Positions 36,401 through 51,500 of a DNA stretch of 64,000 nucleotides are shown here, piece after piece. Source of the DNA: Aptenodytes patagonicus (taxonomy: Eukaryota; Chordata; Aves; Sphenisciformes; Spheniscidae); NCBI RefSeq assembly GCF_965638725.1, contig NC_134963.1:11312501-11376500 (forward strand). Direction: 5' to 3'. Within the stretch, counting starts at the first letter, position 1. Each line of letters starts with the position of its first letter. The translations under genes were made by a program, and so were the position numbers. A model generated the notes under the pieces. That model was not told where the DNA came from and made no database searches. It saw only the letters and a program-made list of their open reading frames with translations.

Positions 36401-39400
36401 AAAAGCTGGTGAGATATAATGCTTTAAGCTATAACAATATCTTGCTGACCTGCCTTCTAAATAATAAAACAATGTTAAGTGTTGGTGCTGCTGACAGAAT
36501 GTTCTTCAGTAACTACTTTTGGAGGGAGGTAGAAAGAGGCAAAAAATCTATTTGCTGCTGCTCACTTATTTGCATACCTAGATCCCTTGTAATCGTCTTC
36601 CTTTGTTTTATTTTATTTATTTGCAGCTGATAACTGCAACATTCGTTTTAGTTCTTGTATTCAAGAATACAAATATATGTCAATACAAACCAAACAAAAC
36701 CCCCCCCCCCAAACCCACACACGTTACTGCTTTTCCAAGCAGTTACAAATTTGGGACTTGATAACAATTTTCTCATATCAATAGGTTTCAGGGAGTCTTA
36801 CTGCTTTTTATTGACAAATGAGTACAGTCAGAAGACTTTGTATGTCATTTGTACTCGAGATGCAGAAATTCTTAGTTTATTAAGCTCTCAGACCACTGCA
36901 ACTCTGAAAATATTTTGCAATATTATGTTTGAGATTTTAGTCCTTTATTATTACTCTTTTTATTGCAGTATGTAAAACTTTTACTAAAAGTTTGGTGTCA
37001 TGTAGCTCTGCAAAGTAGACTGTCTCTTTGTTTGTGGATTTTATAGTATGAGTGGGTAGGAGGAAAGCAGGAAAAGAAAATAGAGGCCCATAAAATTTAC
37101 AGGATCTGAGTTAACTGACCATTCAGCATCAGAGCTGCTTCTGATACTGTAATATGTTGTTGTGATGGTCAGCAGAATTCAAGAAAGAAGTTACGTTTTT
37201 AGTTTAATTATGGTTCAGTCTCACTGAATATAGTAGTCGCTGCACGTGCAGATAACATCAGTACCTTATATAAGTTGTATGTGGTAAATGGAAGTGGAAC
37301 TTAAGTTATGCAATAAATCAGTCAAAAATATGTTTAACATTTTAGACGATTGTACTCCTAACATCTAAAATGTGGAAGTACAGAGTATTTAGAAGATATA
37401 GGAGAGAAAGGATAACTTAAATTTTAAGGCTCTACGATTCTATGTATAGCAGTAGACCTTTAACAGAAAGTCTTGTTTAGTTATAGAGACCCTGATTTAT
37501 TAAGCTGCCTTAGGTCTGGCTCTTAAAATGAGTTACATGTTGAATTAAGCCAGGGCTTTTAGCCGCTTGTTTTTTGTTTCTGGATTGTGGTATCTCTGAA
37601 AAAGTGGATTATTTTTCACTTTCAAAAATTCATTCCTAGACTCAAACTATACAAGACAACTTTCAACTCCAAATTGTATTTGTGATGACGTGAGTTCCTC
37701 AAAATAGCACTCTGAAATGAAAGGGATTTCTCAGCCATACAATTTTTTTCTGAACCAAAAAATTGTGTCCCAGAAAGAAAACAAAACCTCCTGCTTTTCT
37801 TTCATTTCTCAGAGTTTGGAAAACAGAATAGGACAATCTCCCTTTATCTTTTCATTTTTAAGGCAGAACAAAGATTTCGGATGGTGAACACTTCTATATG
37901 CATGCTATAAAGTTTGTAAAAATAATGTTATTTGAATGCTTGTTTTAACACTGTTTATTTTTGTTATATTATAGAAAGATATCACATGAATCTCCCCAGT
38001 CTTCTAAAAAAACCCAAACAACAAAAAAAACAACCAACAAACAAAAACCTTAATTTGTCTTCATTTCTTATTATTTCTTAGTGACATGTCTATCCATAAT
38101 GTAAATGTGAGTGCAGCTGAAACAGGAAGAATCATAGATGAAGCACTGGAGCTGCGTAAGAAAAGACAAGCTTTGCTAGTGCGTGACAGAGAACCAGACC
38201 TCAGACTGGTCCAGCCAATTCCCTTTTTCACGTACGTCTTTATATTTTCTCTTTTTAAAATGTTTCTCTGAAACTACTTATGCTGACAACTGTGTTGCAC
38301 TTCAGATTTCTTCTGAACACTTTTTTTTCTTGTAAAAACAAACAAAGCAACCCCCCAGTGTTTTCATATTTTAGGAGTTTATAGTTGGTTTGGTGTGCTT
38401 ATGATTTTAGCATAAACCCCATATCTATCAGTTTTCAACCTTTGAATTAAAACCAGTAATGTAAAACCAACCAAACAAACAAACAAAAAAAACCCCCAAA
38501 TCCCCTCCTAACTAAGAATGATTTGGCAGCCATTCCAATTGTGTTACTGGATTCTTCGTATGTGACTAGTTTGTATATGAACTTCAAAGTAAGTTTAGCT
38601 TTTTAAAAAATGTTTTTACTATTGGGATAATGGAAACTCGGAAACAAATTACATTTCCTTATTTGCAGCAAGATATAAGGATACTAGTAAGTTGTTATAT
38701 ATGTCTTTATTAAGGCATAAGGGATTGGCTTTTGGTTTGGGTTTTTTATTGCACTTATTTTTCTGGAATATTAATGGACTCTGCACGTAGGTCCTATTGC
38801 AGAGAAGTTGCTTCTACTTGTGGATAAGGATGAGATTTTTTTTATTGTTGATTGAATGCAGAACCTGAAAATGGTTCCTTTGATACTACTTTTCTAGGGT
38901 TCAGTATAGAATAATTTCCTCAGCAACTACTGCATAGACCTTTTTTTGTTAGAGACGTTTTTTGAGATTAGGCACATTATTGACTCCCATTTCCTTCCTA
39001 CTGCAACCAACTCACCGGTTTCCTCTGAAAACTTTTGCCTGCTGCCACATTTTGTCCTTGTTTCTCTAAGTGGTGTATTCTAGAAGGAAAGCTCCTACGG
39101 ACCTCTGTTCCAGGCCTGAAATTGTCAGTGGTCCATATGACAGGAAATACAGAAAGATACTTTCCAGCTTTTCTAGTTGTGGGACAGGTTTTGACACTCA
39201 AATGTGTATCCCTTTCCCACTGAAAAGCTGCTCTTGCTACCTCTAAGCTATTGGAGAAAAACAGTGTTGAATGCTGTTAGGTTTGTAAATACAATTTAGA
39301 AAATAATGTGACAAGAATTAATGAAGTGGTGATGCCATTGTGTTTCCACATGCAGGTGGAAGTGTTTAGGAGAAGCTTTACTTGCCATGTATCACCACCT

Positions 39401-42400
39401 CACAACATGTGATCCTCCTCGACCCAGTCTGGGAAAGAGAATTGATCTCTCAGAATACCGAGACCCAGTTCAACATTTGATTCTTTCTCCTACCTCTACT
39501 CCTGTCAGTGTTATTCAGCCGACTCCTGTCAGCACTAATCCAGTGGTGACAATGCCAGATCCTGTATTACCTTATACTCCAACGACACCCAACTTTCCAA
39601 GTCACAGTCAGAATTCATTGGAACCAGGAGCTACTGTAGGTGAGCAAGGTACTTCAGTGTAAGATTCAAAATATCTTTCCTACTTATCTGGGTATTAAAA
39701 GCACTACAGAATTCATTGGGAAATGCTGTCTTTAAACTGCATGTTGGTGGATTCAGAACCTTTTCAGTTTATGTATAATGTCTGGTAGAAAAAGTGAAGT
39801 TGAGCTCTATAAAATTAAGTTCTGTTAACCCTTTACATTAGAAAAGGAAGGCCACCTACACTGCCTGAAAATCTTTGATTCCTGACTAAGACATAGGACC
39901 AGTGTTCAGGACAGTGGACTTACTTTCCTATCTAATGGAATTGAGAGTCAGGTTGATTTGTTGTTCTTAATTGTTACGCCAGTGCAGGAGTGTCTAACCT
40001 CTTCTGGTTTTGTGCTATTAGCTCACACGTCAGTTTTTCAGTCTTTAAGATTAGAAGAATCATGACTCCGTTCCAGCAGTGATACATATCAAGCTTGTGA
40101 AGAGTCTTCAGCTCCTTAGAATGAATGAGCTGTTATAGAAGATGACTGGATTATTCTTCTGCTCATGTGTAACTTTAAGAACCTGAGAGAACCAAGCTGT
40201 CAGCTATATTTATTTGAAATCTGTAGCAAGAGGTTTGAATATTTTATACTGTAGCTGTATATGTATTTACATATCTAAAACTATCAAGGAGTTACCAGTG
40301 TTTTGTTGATATTCATGGGAATTTACAGGTGCTTCTGGAGTTAAAGGCAGACTCCTCTGATTCCCATTTCAGAAACTTCTTGAAGACTAAAATAATAAAT
40401 TCTAGTGAATGATGAAATGCAGAATTTTCATTAAGTCTGCTTCTTGCCTCAGACCAGCATTTTTATGCAAAATGCCAAAGCCAGTTTATATTAAAGTGAT
40501 TTTTTAATTATTATTATTTTAAAATTTTTGGCACTGTCTTCAGAAGGAAACCAATGAATCTGAAGTGTTGCTGTAGAATAAAATAAAGTGTCAGCCACAA
40601 ATAACTATTTTTTTTTTTTAAATAAAAAAGATTATCCACTTTTTGTTTGGCAATTTAACCTGTCAGTATCTTTTTTTTTCCTCCTTTTTTTTTTTTTTTA
40701 AATTCTCTTTCTAGGTGACATATCTGCAGGTGATAAATCTAAGAAAGGTGTGAAGCGAAGGAGAATTACAGAAGATAGTGGTGAAACAGCAAAAAGGAGA
40801 TCTGCTAGAGTCCGGAACACCAAGTGTAAAAAAGAGGAGAAGGTTGACTTTCAAGAGCTGTTGGTGAAATTCCTTCCTTCCAGGTACTGTACAGGAATAA
40901 CTTCCATTATGAGAGTATCAAGAGCTAAGTAGAGGGAGCTGTCTGGGATTTTGTTTGATTGATATACCCCAACCTTAAAACCACTAGACCCATGTTAGTT
41001 TTTGAAGCAGATGTGATGCATTGTCTTCTCACAAATTTAATAAAACTGGTTTTAGTGAAAATTACTAAAAACTAATTGAAAAATAAGAAAGCTTTTATTA
41101 ATGTGAAACTGAATTAGAGGACAATGCAGATGTCAGAATGGATAAGATAAAGAAACAAGGTAATCTTGGTTTGGACAAAATTTGGGAACTGGATATAAAT
41201 CTCTGAATTTGCTTCAGTTAATGTACTTTCACTGTTAAAATATGCACAACGTGCCATGTTTAGGTTTCACTTACTAGTGAAAGAAAGAATGAGGATTTTG
41301 TTGATATTGTGGTTTTTGCCCACCTTTCACACAGATTAAGGAAATTAGATCCAGAGGAGGAGGAGGACCCTTTCAATAACTATGAGGTGCAGTCAGAGAT
41401 CAAAGAGGAGAATTTCCAGCATGTTGGACCACATAGACTGTCATTTGATTCTACAACATTTATGGAATCTGGTAAGGATTTCATTATAACCCCCCCTCTT
41501 TCTCTGTTGTTTATTCCATATTGTATGCTTTATTTTCCATATTTTCCTATCATATCTAGAAGATACAGAAGTATATGTTACTTTAAAAAGTATAATTTTT
41601 TGGCATAAAAATATCTCGGCTGGTAACGGGTGTGATTTTTTTTTTTTTAAAGTCTTGGGGACTGCTTAATTACTGTGTGCGAGAGCTCTATTGTGTGGAG
41701 TTTCCCGTTTAAACAGATTGGAATACAATAACTTAATTCTGCATGTATGCAGCACAGGAGAACTGCTGCAAGATCAGTGCATAAAACACTGTTGAAACTT
41801 ACTGGTTTCAAGTTATGGTCTGCCTTGACCTTAAACATGTATGGCTTTGTGTTTATCTGCTTTCTAGAAAAACAGGATGTTCATGAATTCCTGCTGGATA
41901 ACCTGAACAATGGTGGGATCTTGGAGCTGATGATGAGATATCTGAAAGTCATCAGTCAAAAGTTCCTAGTGAAGTGGCCTCCTGGCTTGTGTGAGGTGGT
42001 CCTTAGTATCTATAATAGCTGGAGAAAGCATAGTAGTAGTCTTCCCAATCCATTACTGAGGGACTCAAGTAATCAGCATATCAAGGTAATGAAACACTTT
42101 TCCTTATACTTCTATTTGCTGCTGTGCTGCTCACTGTGTACCAAAAGTACCTAACTGAAATCCAGCAATTAGACACAGGTTTTGCTTAGCTCTGTCTGGG
42201 GAGCTGCTTGTCCTAGCTGTTGCATCTTTCATAAACTGTGGTATACTGCAGCTCGCATAACTGTTTGTTCCTGAGCTCCTGAACCTATCTGGGTGGTGCT
42301 ATATGCAAGTATACTCTATACCTAATATGCATAGAGATGTAATATAAATACTATAGACATAAATATGTTTTACTCCTTTACTCTGTTGTTGCGCTTTCTT

Positions 42401-45400
42401 TTTCTTCCCTCCCTTTGCTTCTGATACGACACAAATTTTTGTTTTGTCATCAGGAGAGTAGAGAGGCTGCTCTGTTCACACTGGCTGATTGAGGGTCAGC
42501 ATTTCTGCTCTAAATAGAGTAAATACAATTTAGTTTCAAAATAACCTGCAATTTACAGTAAAAACAAAACAAAAACAACCCCACCCCCCCAGCATCACCA
42601 TTTTATTACCTTTATAAATCTGTAGATTTCACAAATGCAGATAGAAGAAATGGTAGGTTCATTAAATTAATGTTAAACCAGCTTAGTGACACAAGGTGAT
42701 ACTCCTTAAATTATAAAACCAGTACTGATACTTCTTGTCCACTGAGCCTGCCTATGTTATCTTTTCAATGTTAGCAGTGTGTATTCATTTGGAAAGTTAT
42801 TTGCCTTTGGTATGACTGCAGTTTGAAATACTGCTTTTTCAGATCAACAGTGTTTCTACTTTTTTGCAAATGAAAAATGAATTCTGAAAACTGTTCCATT
42901 TACTTAGTTTACAAAACAAACAAAAATATTGCTATGTAGCGGATGTTAAATTTTTTATACATCCTGTGACTTTTCTATTTCTGTATATTTTTCATCTATA
43001 CATACCCTTTTTTAAACAAATGTAAATATATTTATGAATGTTTTCCCTTGGTTCTCATTATTACTTCATAACTGTAGCTTGTCCTTATCTGTACTATTAA
43101 AAATCACTGTCCTCATGCTTGTCTATTCTTTTTCATCCTTGAATTTATTTTAAACTTGATCTGCAAGCTATCCTGAGTGTAATAAATCTGGGTTTTTAAG
43201 ATTGTAAAGGGCTATTCTGGTAACGTGTATGGACTTTTGAACCTTTTCACAAGCACCCAGTTTTTACAGCTGTAAAGGACCTGTAGCCCTTATTCCTATG
43301 AATTTAATCAGAAAATAGTATATTCTTCACTGCACAAAACTACCTGGCAGAGATCCATGGTGATGTGATTTTTTTAATATACTCCTGAACTTTATCCAGC
43401 AAGCATTAATAAGCTGATAATACTAGAGTACATAGTCTCATGGAGATAAATACTGAAAAAATTATAGGATATAGACTTATTTCTCAAATATCAGTACTTC
43501 TACTGTATTCTGGAAACATGCTTTTAGCATGATTTAGCAGTTTAATATACTTTTATTTCAGCCAGATACAAAAATAGGGATATCACTTTTTTCTAACATC
43601 AGGCAGTGCTGTTCTGCCTACCTTCTTTTATGAGCTGAGATTTATTTATTTATTTTTTAATGCTCTTTCTAAGTATTGTTTTGTTTTGTACCTGTTGATT
43701 TGTAAATGCTGTTACACACCTTAGACGGAGGATGAAGTAGTTATAGCTTGGGAATAGAAATCCCAAGAGGACAAGTTGAAGGTTTTCTTTGAAGTAAATT
43801 GCAAATTTAGTGGTGGTTTTTTTTAATTCTTCTTTTAATGTATTTCTTCCTGTATACTCTTTTTTGATATCTCCATACTTTTTCTGAAGGATATGATGTT
43901 GATGAGCCTTTCTTGCATGGAACTGCAATTAGATCAGTGGCTACTGACGAAAGGGAAGAGCTCTACAGGTGAGAACTGGATGTTACTTTCTTCAGACTCT
44001 AAAAACACTCAAGGTATATGAAGAAATGTTTCCAGGAATTCATTGGGTTTTAGAGCTATTTTTTCTTAATGAATATCTTTCAGATCTGGATTTTATTGGT
44101 CTATCAATTGTTTGCCTTAAAGTAGATCAGTACTTTTGAAATACTACTATGTGGGACTCTTTTCATGGGATGCTGGTAACTTTATAATAAAATGCAATTA
44201 ATTGACTTGCAGTTTCTCCACGAAATTGCCCTGCTGCCTCTGTGAATGGAAAGTTTGGTCCTGACTTTCCCGGAACTCACTTCTTGGGAGACCTGTTGCA
44301 GCTGTCATTTGCATCCTCACAGCGAGATTTATTTGAGGAAGGCTGGATGGAGTTTGTCACTCGGGTGTATTGGCTGAAAGCTCGCTTTCTGGCACTGCAG
44401 GTTTGTTTTACTTTTGATTTAACAAATAAAACTTTTCCCAAATTAAAATCAATGTTGTTCAGAGATGCTACAGCTGATTCAGGAATCTCAGCTCATTTAA
44501 GCATGTGGATAAAATCAGCTGAAAACAGTGATTTCATTTTACTTTATAATATAATTAACTATCCCTAAGGGTAGAGGTGGAAATTAAGTAGGAGGTCTCA
44601 CATGCTAAGCTAATATTCAGATATGTTTAATATGTAAGTCTTTGTTTAAATTAGCTGGTGTTCAGCTTAAAAAAGTATTTGGACCAAAGTTATTTGGAGT
44701 AGTATTGTGTAGCTGCAGAACATGGATTTTTTTGGGACCTGGACTAGTGGATACTATCAAAGTCCCAGACAGTTCAAAATGCAGCTTTCAACTGAAGCAG
44801 ACTGTATGTTTAATTACTCTCCCCTCTGCTTTTTCAAGGTAGCATGATTCTTCTTTCGGAGACGTTTAATTTAATATGCAGATTTTGAAGCAGAGGGTTT
44901 TAAACCTATCACTGAGGGAATAATTTGAAAGAAATGTTGTTTGATCCCAGACTTTTTTCTCCCCTCCAAGCGTTGCTTCCTCAGGACATCAAAGAGTTTG
45001 TTTATGCATCAATTATGTTTAAGTCAATTGTCAACTAATAACGTGAGTCAGTTTCATGAGTGTGAACCTACCAGTTCATTCCATTTTTATTTTTTGCATC
45101 TAAGGATTCCTTTCTAATAAACTTACTTGAGGAGAAATAAGAGTTCCAATACGGCTACTGCCATTTTTTCTTCAGCTATAGAGAGTTATATTTTGCCTGT
45201 GCAGCTTGCGTTCCTCTCCTGACCACTCAACTTCAGTATCTACTTCTGTTGGACAGAGCGAGTAGAATGCATTCACTTTGCAGAATGTAAGAATGTTTCT
45301 TGACGCAATGTTTTTATTTGCACAAATGGAAGAGTTATTTCTGCTGTTTTACTCTTCCATGTCTTTAAAGGAAAGGGATTTTAGCAATCCAAATTAATCT

Positions 45401-45472
45401 TTCAAATTTATGCAAGCTGAATTCTATTTCTCTGATTTGTTTTACCTGTTATTAAAGTCACTGGTAAGATAT

Positions 45473-45503
<31 letters not shown>

Positions 45504-48500
45504 TTTGAGATTGTCAATTGTATTTGTTTTTTATTTAGGAGGATGTGCAGTAATCACACTGGCAGTGCCTGCATTGAATTTAAACATTTTCTACATGCTT
45601 TAGAAACCCTTGCTGCAGACAGAATTCTAGGTTTTTTTGTTTGTTTTCCTCTGTACTGTTTCTGTAGGGAGACATGGAACAGGCACTTGAAAACTATGAT
45701 ATCTGCACTGAAATGCTACAGAGCTCCACTACAATGCAAGCTAAAGCTGACAATGAATGCAGCATTGTAATACGGTTACCTAATCTACATGTTGATTCTG
45801 TTGTTTCTTTAGAAGAGGTAAGAATTAATTTGCAGGTGTATTCTCCCCACTCCGTCCCTCCCAGTTGCAAAGGTCATCTATGAATTAGCTCTTTTGTGAT
45901 GGAAGTTTACCATATCTGTCCTATAATTTTTTTAAGAGTGAAAGGACAGGTTAATAGTTTAATGATGATGTCAAGGCCATCATCTTCTTTTCAAAAAGAC
46001 ACCTTTTGGATCTGTTGGTCCTGTACAACTTCAGATTGCTTTTATGCAAAATAAAAATATTAGAGCAGCTGCATGTAGAACAGTAGATTGTTAGATTAGT
46101 ATTTTATTTTCTGTTCGCCTTTGCTTAAATGAGCTCTTTACTTCAGCAGTCTGTTTTCCACATAACAATTTGCATACACTTTTAAACAAAGGGATGTCCA
46201 ACTTCTATACTTTCTATTGCTGTTTTGGGGGATGAACTCCAACACAGGAGATGCCGTCTTCATTTTGAAGTCCATCTGATGGATGTGTTCTTGCAGTGTA
46301 GAAATGTGTGATTTTGGGACTTGAGGCAAAAAAGTTTAACATCATTATAGCACTGAAGTCATATATTATATAATAATTAAAAATCTGTGGAACGGGTGAA
46401 GTGTTTCACAGTAGGTGTTTTCTTCCTGGTTTATATTCCTGGATGTAGCTGTAGAGTTCACATAGCTTTACAGCTAAACTGCTAGGAGAAATGTCGGTAG
46501 TCAAATGTATGTGAAGACAAAATGAAAGTTGGATTGTGCCATCTGTGGTGTTTGCAGATTGAAAAGAACCTAAAATCTCTGGAGAGATGCCAGTCTTTGG
46601 AAGAGATCCAGCGACTGTATGAGGCAGGGGATTATAATGCAGTGGTGCATCTGCTTCGTCCAACGTTATGCTTTAATGGTTATGGCAGAGCAAAACATCT
46701 GGAATTTGTAACATCCATACCAGAGAGACCAGCACAGCTGCTTCTCCTACAGGTTTGGTTTGTTTCTTTAAAAAATCTTTTTTAGTAAGGGATTAAGACT
46801 TATTCCTGAAAAAAGGATGAAAGGATTTCTAGAGTGGGTGTTAATGGTTAACGAGTCTTATTTACAAAGCAAAACGTGGAACCAAATCTGTAAATGGTCT
46901 GAACAGTATAGCTTTATCGACATCATTAGCAATATGCCAGCTTTTGCTAACTGAGAATGTGGCTAAAGATATAAGATGTCTGAGGCCTACATGAAATGGC
47001 CAGAAAAATCGTAAATTCAAATAAACTTGAATCATCTGCAGAGACATCTTATGGATGGATTCATGCTATCTGCATCTGCTGTGGATACTTCCTGCTTTTG
47101 CTGATGTTGACTATAGGGTGATTTACAACCATTCTGAAACTTAACTTAAAAGTTATCTAGCATATAAATGATTTTTATGATGTAGTGTATCTGTCCTGCA
47201 TGAATTTTGATAGATACATCCAGTATAATTGCTATAGATTTAGTCCATTTGACACTATGAAAATAAGTGTACAAATGAGATCAGCTGTAGGAACAATTTG
47301 AGCCTATCAGGTTCTCTGAGGTAAAAAAAAGGTTGCACAAAAAAAGTCTTACGCTCTTTTAATTGGACTGAACCAAGTCCTACAGCCTCCGTGCCATCTC
47401 ATGACCCAACCTTGGCAGAATAGAAAGAAGCAGGAGGATGTTGCTATAATGCTAGCCTTACAGTTGCTATTTTGTTATTTATGAAGTAATAAAATGGTAG
47501 CACAAGACCATAAAGATCCAAACCCTGTTTCTGTAGGGCCTCTATTCAACTGCATATCATTAGAATTTTAGACCTACAGCCATCCCTTTCCTGAATATTT
47601 TTTTCTTGCATCTCTTATTAAAGCAGAAAGATTCAGTGATGATTTTTTTGACATTTAGATCCTACTTGTATATTTGTCATCCAGGGTCCAGGCACCTCCT
47701 GTTGTCCTTTTTTTAACATCATATTTAAAGGTGTTCTGTTATTGTTTCATTAAAGTAACCTCATTAACTGTATATAGTGTATTGCTTTGCCCTGCTGTGC
47801 ATTCATAGTTTAAAATAAACCCTTCATCCTTGTAACAGATTTTTTTCACATTTACATTCCCTAGGACTCCCTGCTCAAACTGAAAGATTACAAGCAATGC
47901 TTTGAACGCTCAGAAGTTGCCTTGAATGAAGCAATTCAGCAGATGATTAATGTGACAGCAGCCTCTGCTAAAGAAGAGTGGGTTGCTACGGTAACACAAC
48001 TGCTCATAGGAATAGATACTTCATTATCATCAGCCAGCAGCATCCTGAAAGACTCTTCTATAACACCAAGCCTTGTTCGATTAACAAACAACCTGATTCA
48101 GGTAACCTGTTCACTTGCACTAGGAAAGAGATATTGTGTGCTACGGACCTTCAGACATGATACAGCTGCTGTCTGAATTGCCACCCACTCGCAGTGACGT
48201 TTTGGGTTACATTTTTGTTGGGGGAATGTTGGGGGAAGATGAGCATTACCTTCATAGTCTTCATTTTCATTTCAGTATGTTAGAGATGCACTGAGCACGC
48301 CTGTGCTAGAATCAGTAACAGCAGGTACCTTCAAACACCAAGCTGCCTAAAATAATCAAAGAATTATTGAGATAATAATTACTTCCTTGGGGTAAGATAA
48401 CCCAAGGAACCACACTATTTTCTTACTCTGTTTGAAATGGTGATAATGCAAAGACTGACTGAGCTGGCTGGGCAGTTTGTAAGTTATGGCACTGATCTTG

Positions 48501-51500
48501 GCTGTAATGTGCTTTGGGCTAGAAGACAAGATCCTGTAAGCCTTACAAACATGGTAGAGTTGCTTGCAAGTGATGGCTGAGCTAAGGGTTTTTCCAGTAA
48601 AAACAGAGAGGGTGATGAGAAGAGGGCAGGAAAAAAATGATGTGCGGACTGTTTCTAGCATTACGAATACAGCTAATTTTAGCCTTTTAAAGAAGGTACT
48701 TTCAAGCCTTAAAACTACTGAATGAATTGTCCCTTCCAACCCAAACTATTCTATGATTCTATTCTATGATTCTGTGAATATTTTTCAGTCCAGGTAACAA
48801 ATGGCAGACTCTCAGTTCTGTTAAGCTAGTCTAGTTAATGTCAAAATTCAATGTGCTTGCAACTCTCAAATCTCCATTTACTTCAGTAAAAGCCAAGGAC
48901 CTTCACTACTCACAAAATCATACTCTCATTGTGTAAAGTTGTATGTGTGTCACTATGTTATGGAATTCTGGAGAACAGAGTATTCATTGTAATATCCTAA
49001 ATGGTTTCTGTAGTAATAATAAATATGATTCTTTATCTACATAAATACCAATAGAAAAGCTGTTTTATGTGTGAAAGAATGTGAGAAAAATGTACGACTT
49101 CGGAAATTTCTGGCACCGTGGCAATAAAATGCGCAGTTGTCTATGAGAAATGCTAGGACAACGGTTCCATGATACAGCATTGTGTTGCTCAGAATTTATT
49201 CAGTTAGATCATTTATATAGCATCTGTTAATGATTCTAGTTGGTCTTTAACAGTTGTTGTGAGACCTGGTAAAGAATTCAGGAATTCTTTTAACCAAGTT
49301 CCTCTTCCTTGCTGGATTGTAGATAAATTTTCTTGTACAGTAATGAGGCCTACTAACACTAAGAATTTATGCTGCGCATTTGCTTACTTTGAATTGTTTG
49401 TATATGGTATTAACAGAGAAATAGCTAGTTGGAAAATGATGATGCAAGAGGAATGTCAGGGTAGGGGAAATGATCTTCTACCCTTCCCCATACCAGTTGA
49501 TCTTATTTGTAGGACTTCTACCGCCACTCATTGTGAGAAGCTGAGACTCAACTTTCGATTATTTCTTTAGAATAAAATGAATTACCAACTCTGGGTTGTT
49601 TGGAAAGGATTCACACCTGCTGTTTATTTCGTATCACTTTGTCTGTATAATGTCTGTTTCTTTATTAGATCATAGACTGCAGCATGGCAGTCCAGGAAGA
49701 ACCAAAAGAACCATACGTCTCCTCAGTGCTTCCATGGATTATCCTGCACAGGATCATCCAGCATGAGGAAGATGCTTTTCGATCCCTTTGCAGCCAGCAG
49801 CAGCAGCAGAACCAGGGAGAAGAAGGTGGGTTAATTATTCACTTTTACATATTGGAGCTGAGCTCCTTACCATCTAGCTCTGGAATATAAATAAGAACAT
49901 ACTTGTTTGTTTGTCATCTTATCTTGCTGGCTGAAAGGGAGTAGAAGGGTATGCAAACATCACTTTCTTATCAGAGAGGAAACTTCTTTTTGCCAGATGA
50001 AGTATTGACTAGTTGGATTTAACTCAGTTCTGTGCTTCTTAAATATTTACCAACTTCTTTCTTCCAGTGAGTCCTGATACCCCTATGTTGCCTTCTTCAC
50101 TCATGCTGCTGAACACTGCTCATGAGTATTTGGGAAGAAGATCCTGGTGTTGCAATTCAGATGGCGCTCTTCTCAAGTTCTATGTAAGTGTTAGCATCAT
50201 AGAATAATTTAGGTTGGAAGGAACCTCTGAAAGTCATTTGGCTAGCTCCCATCTCAAAGCAGGGAACAACTTCAAAGTTATATTAGATTGTTTATTGCCT
50301 TGTCTTCATGTTAATACACTTCTAAATCCATTTTCCTTCTTCTCCCGGACAAATGCTTGAACATTTCAGTCGGTTTAATCTGAATAGCAAAGGTTTGTTA
50401 TTGCAGACCCCTGTCCGTCGGTATGTTTTGGGGACTTTTGTCAGACAAAAGATGCCTTTTGATAACCAACTCTGTACTATGAAGACATCTTAAATGGGAA
50501 TTAGTAAATGATCTACCTTGCCCTGAAAGAGGAAGTGGGGAAGTGTTAAGTGATTATTCTGAGTACTTAGGAGAAATTTGGGCCTGTATCAGCCACTGAT
50601 CATGATAAAACTTCAGTTGAATAACTTGAATTTTGTGGTGCTTAGCTTCAGAAGATGCATCTTCTACTCTTTAAAAATAAACAGAGGTGATGTTTGAAGC
50701 TAATAAAAATTTCTGGCACTTACCAGCATTCATCCGGATGACTGGTAATATGGTAATTTGTCATTGTTGTATATTCTTTCCTGTGGTAAAGTCAGAGGTT
50801 GTTTGGGTTTTATTTTTGGTAATGAACGTATAAAACTGCTTGCAGCTTGTGACCTGTGGAAAGGGAATACCTGAATACTGCATCTATATCCAGTTTTGTC
50901 TTCTCCTTCTGTGTCTGGTAGCTCAGCCACACCCCTGCCCTGCTTGCAGCAAAGGTTTACTCTGTTTTAAACTCAAAATTTTATTTTAGATATTCAAATA
51001 ACATTTTACTCGGTAATAACTCTTCAGCTGTCCTCTGAGAATTAAGAGTAACAATTCTAAATTCACAACTCTTGAAGGTGAACAATCACCTCAAGTCTAC
51101 TAGCTAGAGAGGGAGGGAGGGAGGGAGGGAGCATGAGGAATGTCAGGAAAAATAACAGACAAAACAGAAAATCCTATCTTTCCTGCTATCTCTCAAATGT
51201 CGTGCTGGAAGGTGAGCTGTCTGTGTGGATGGAGCATGCTTTCCTGCTCCAGTATTCCATCAGTGACCATGGCTTTGTCCCCCAACCAGGAGGTAAGTTA
51301 GGCAGGATAGAAGTGGCAAACTTTGGGCAAGAGGTATGTGCCATCTCAGCAGTGCATTCTGGTAGGTGTGCACTTCAGTCTTTCAGACAGGAAAAAAAAA
51401 CAAGTGGGCTTAGAAGAGTTTGCTGTAGGAGCAGATAACCCTGGTTCCCTACAAGGAGTGTGATGCCAGAAAGTAACCAAACCATAGCATGGAGAATGAG

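Larger units (their letters stand above)
33496..41334 (+). other. CABIN1 introns 2-10
   Basis: Nine introns between exons 2 and 11, from 174 to about 1850 nt, AT-rich. Simple A/C-rich tracts occur near 38010-38050 and 38470-38500, a poly-T run near 40690. A short near-duplicate (TACTTCACGATA) occurs at about 35390 and 35411. No gene or RNA recognised. Confidence 0.6.
41472..49668 (+). other. CABIN1 introns 11-17
   Basis: Introns between exons 11 and 18, the longest about 1.8 kb (42086-43889). They include a 24-nt poly-T run at 45478-45501 and a CR1 3' end at about 48728-48776. No RNA gene or additional coding sequence recognised. Confidence 0.6.

Noticed and set aside
37425-37445. Possible CR1 tail (CTACGATTCTATG) in CABIN1 intron 7
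   Set aside because: Only a dozen bases resemble the CR1 terminus, with no adjacent CR1 sequence.
49793-49807. CAG/polyglutamine expansion in CABIN1 exon 18
   Set aside because: Only five consecutive CAG codons; the mammalian protein is also Gln-rich here, so it is ordinary.
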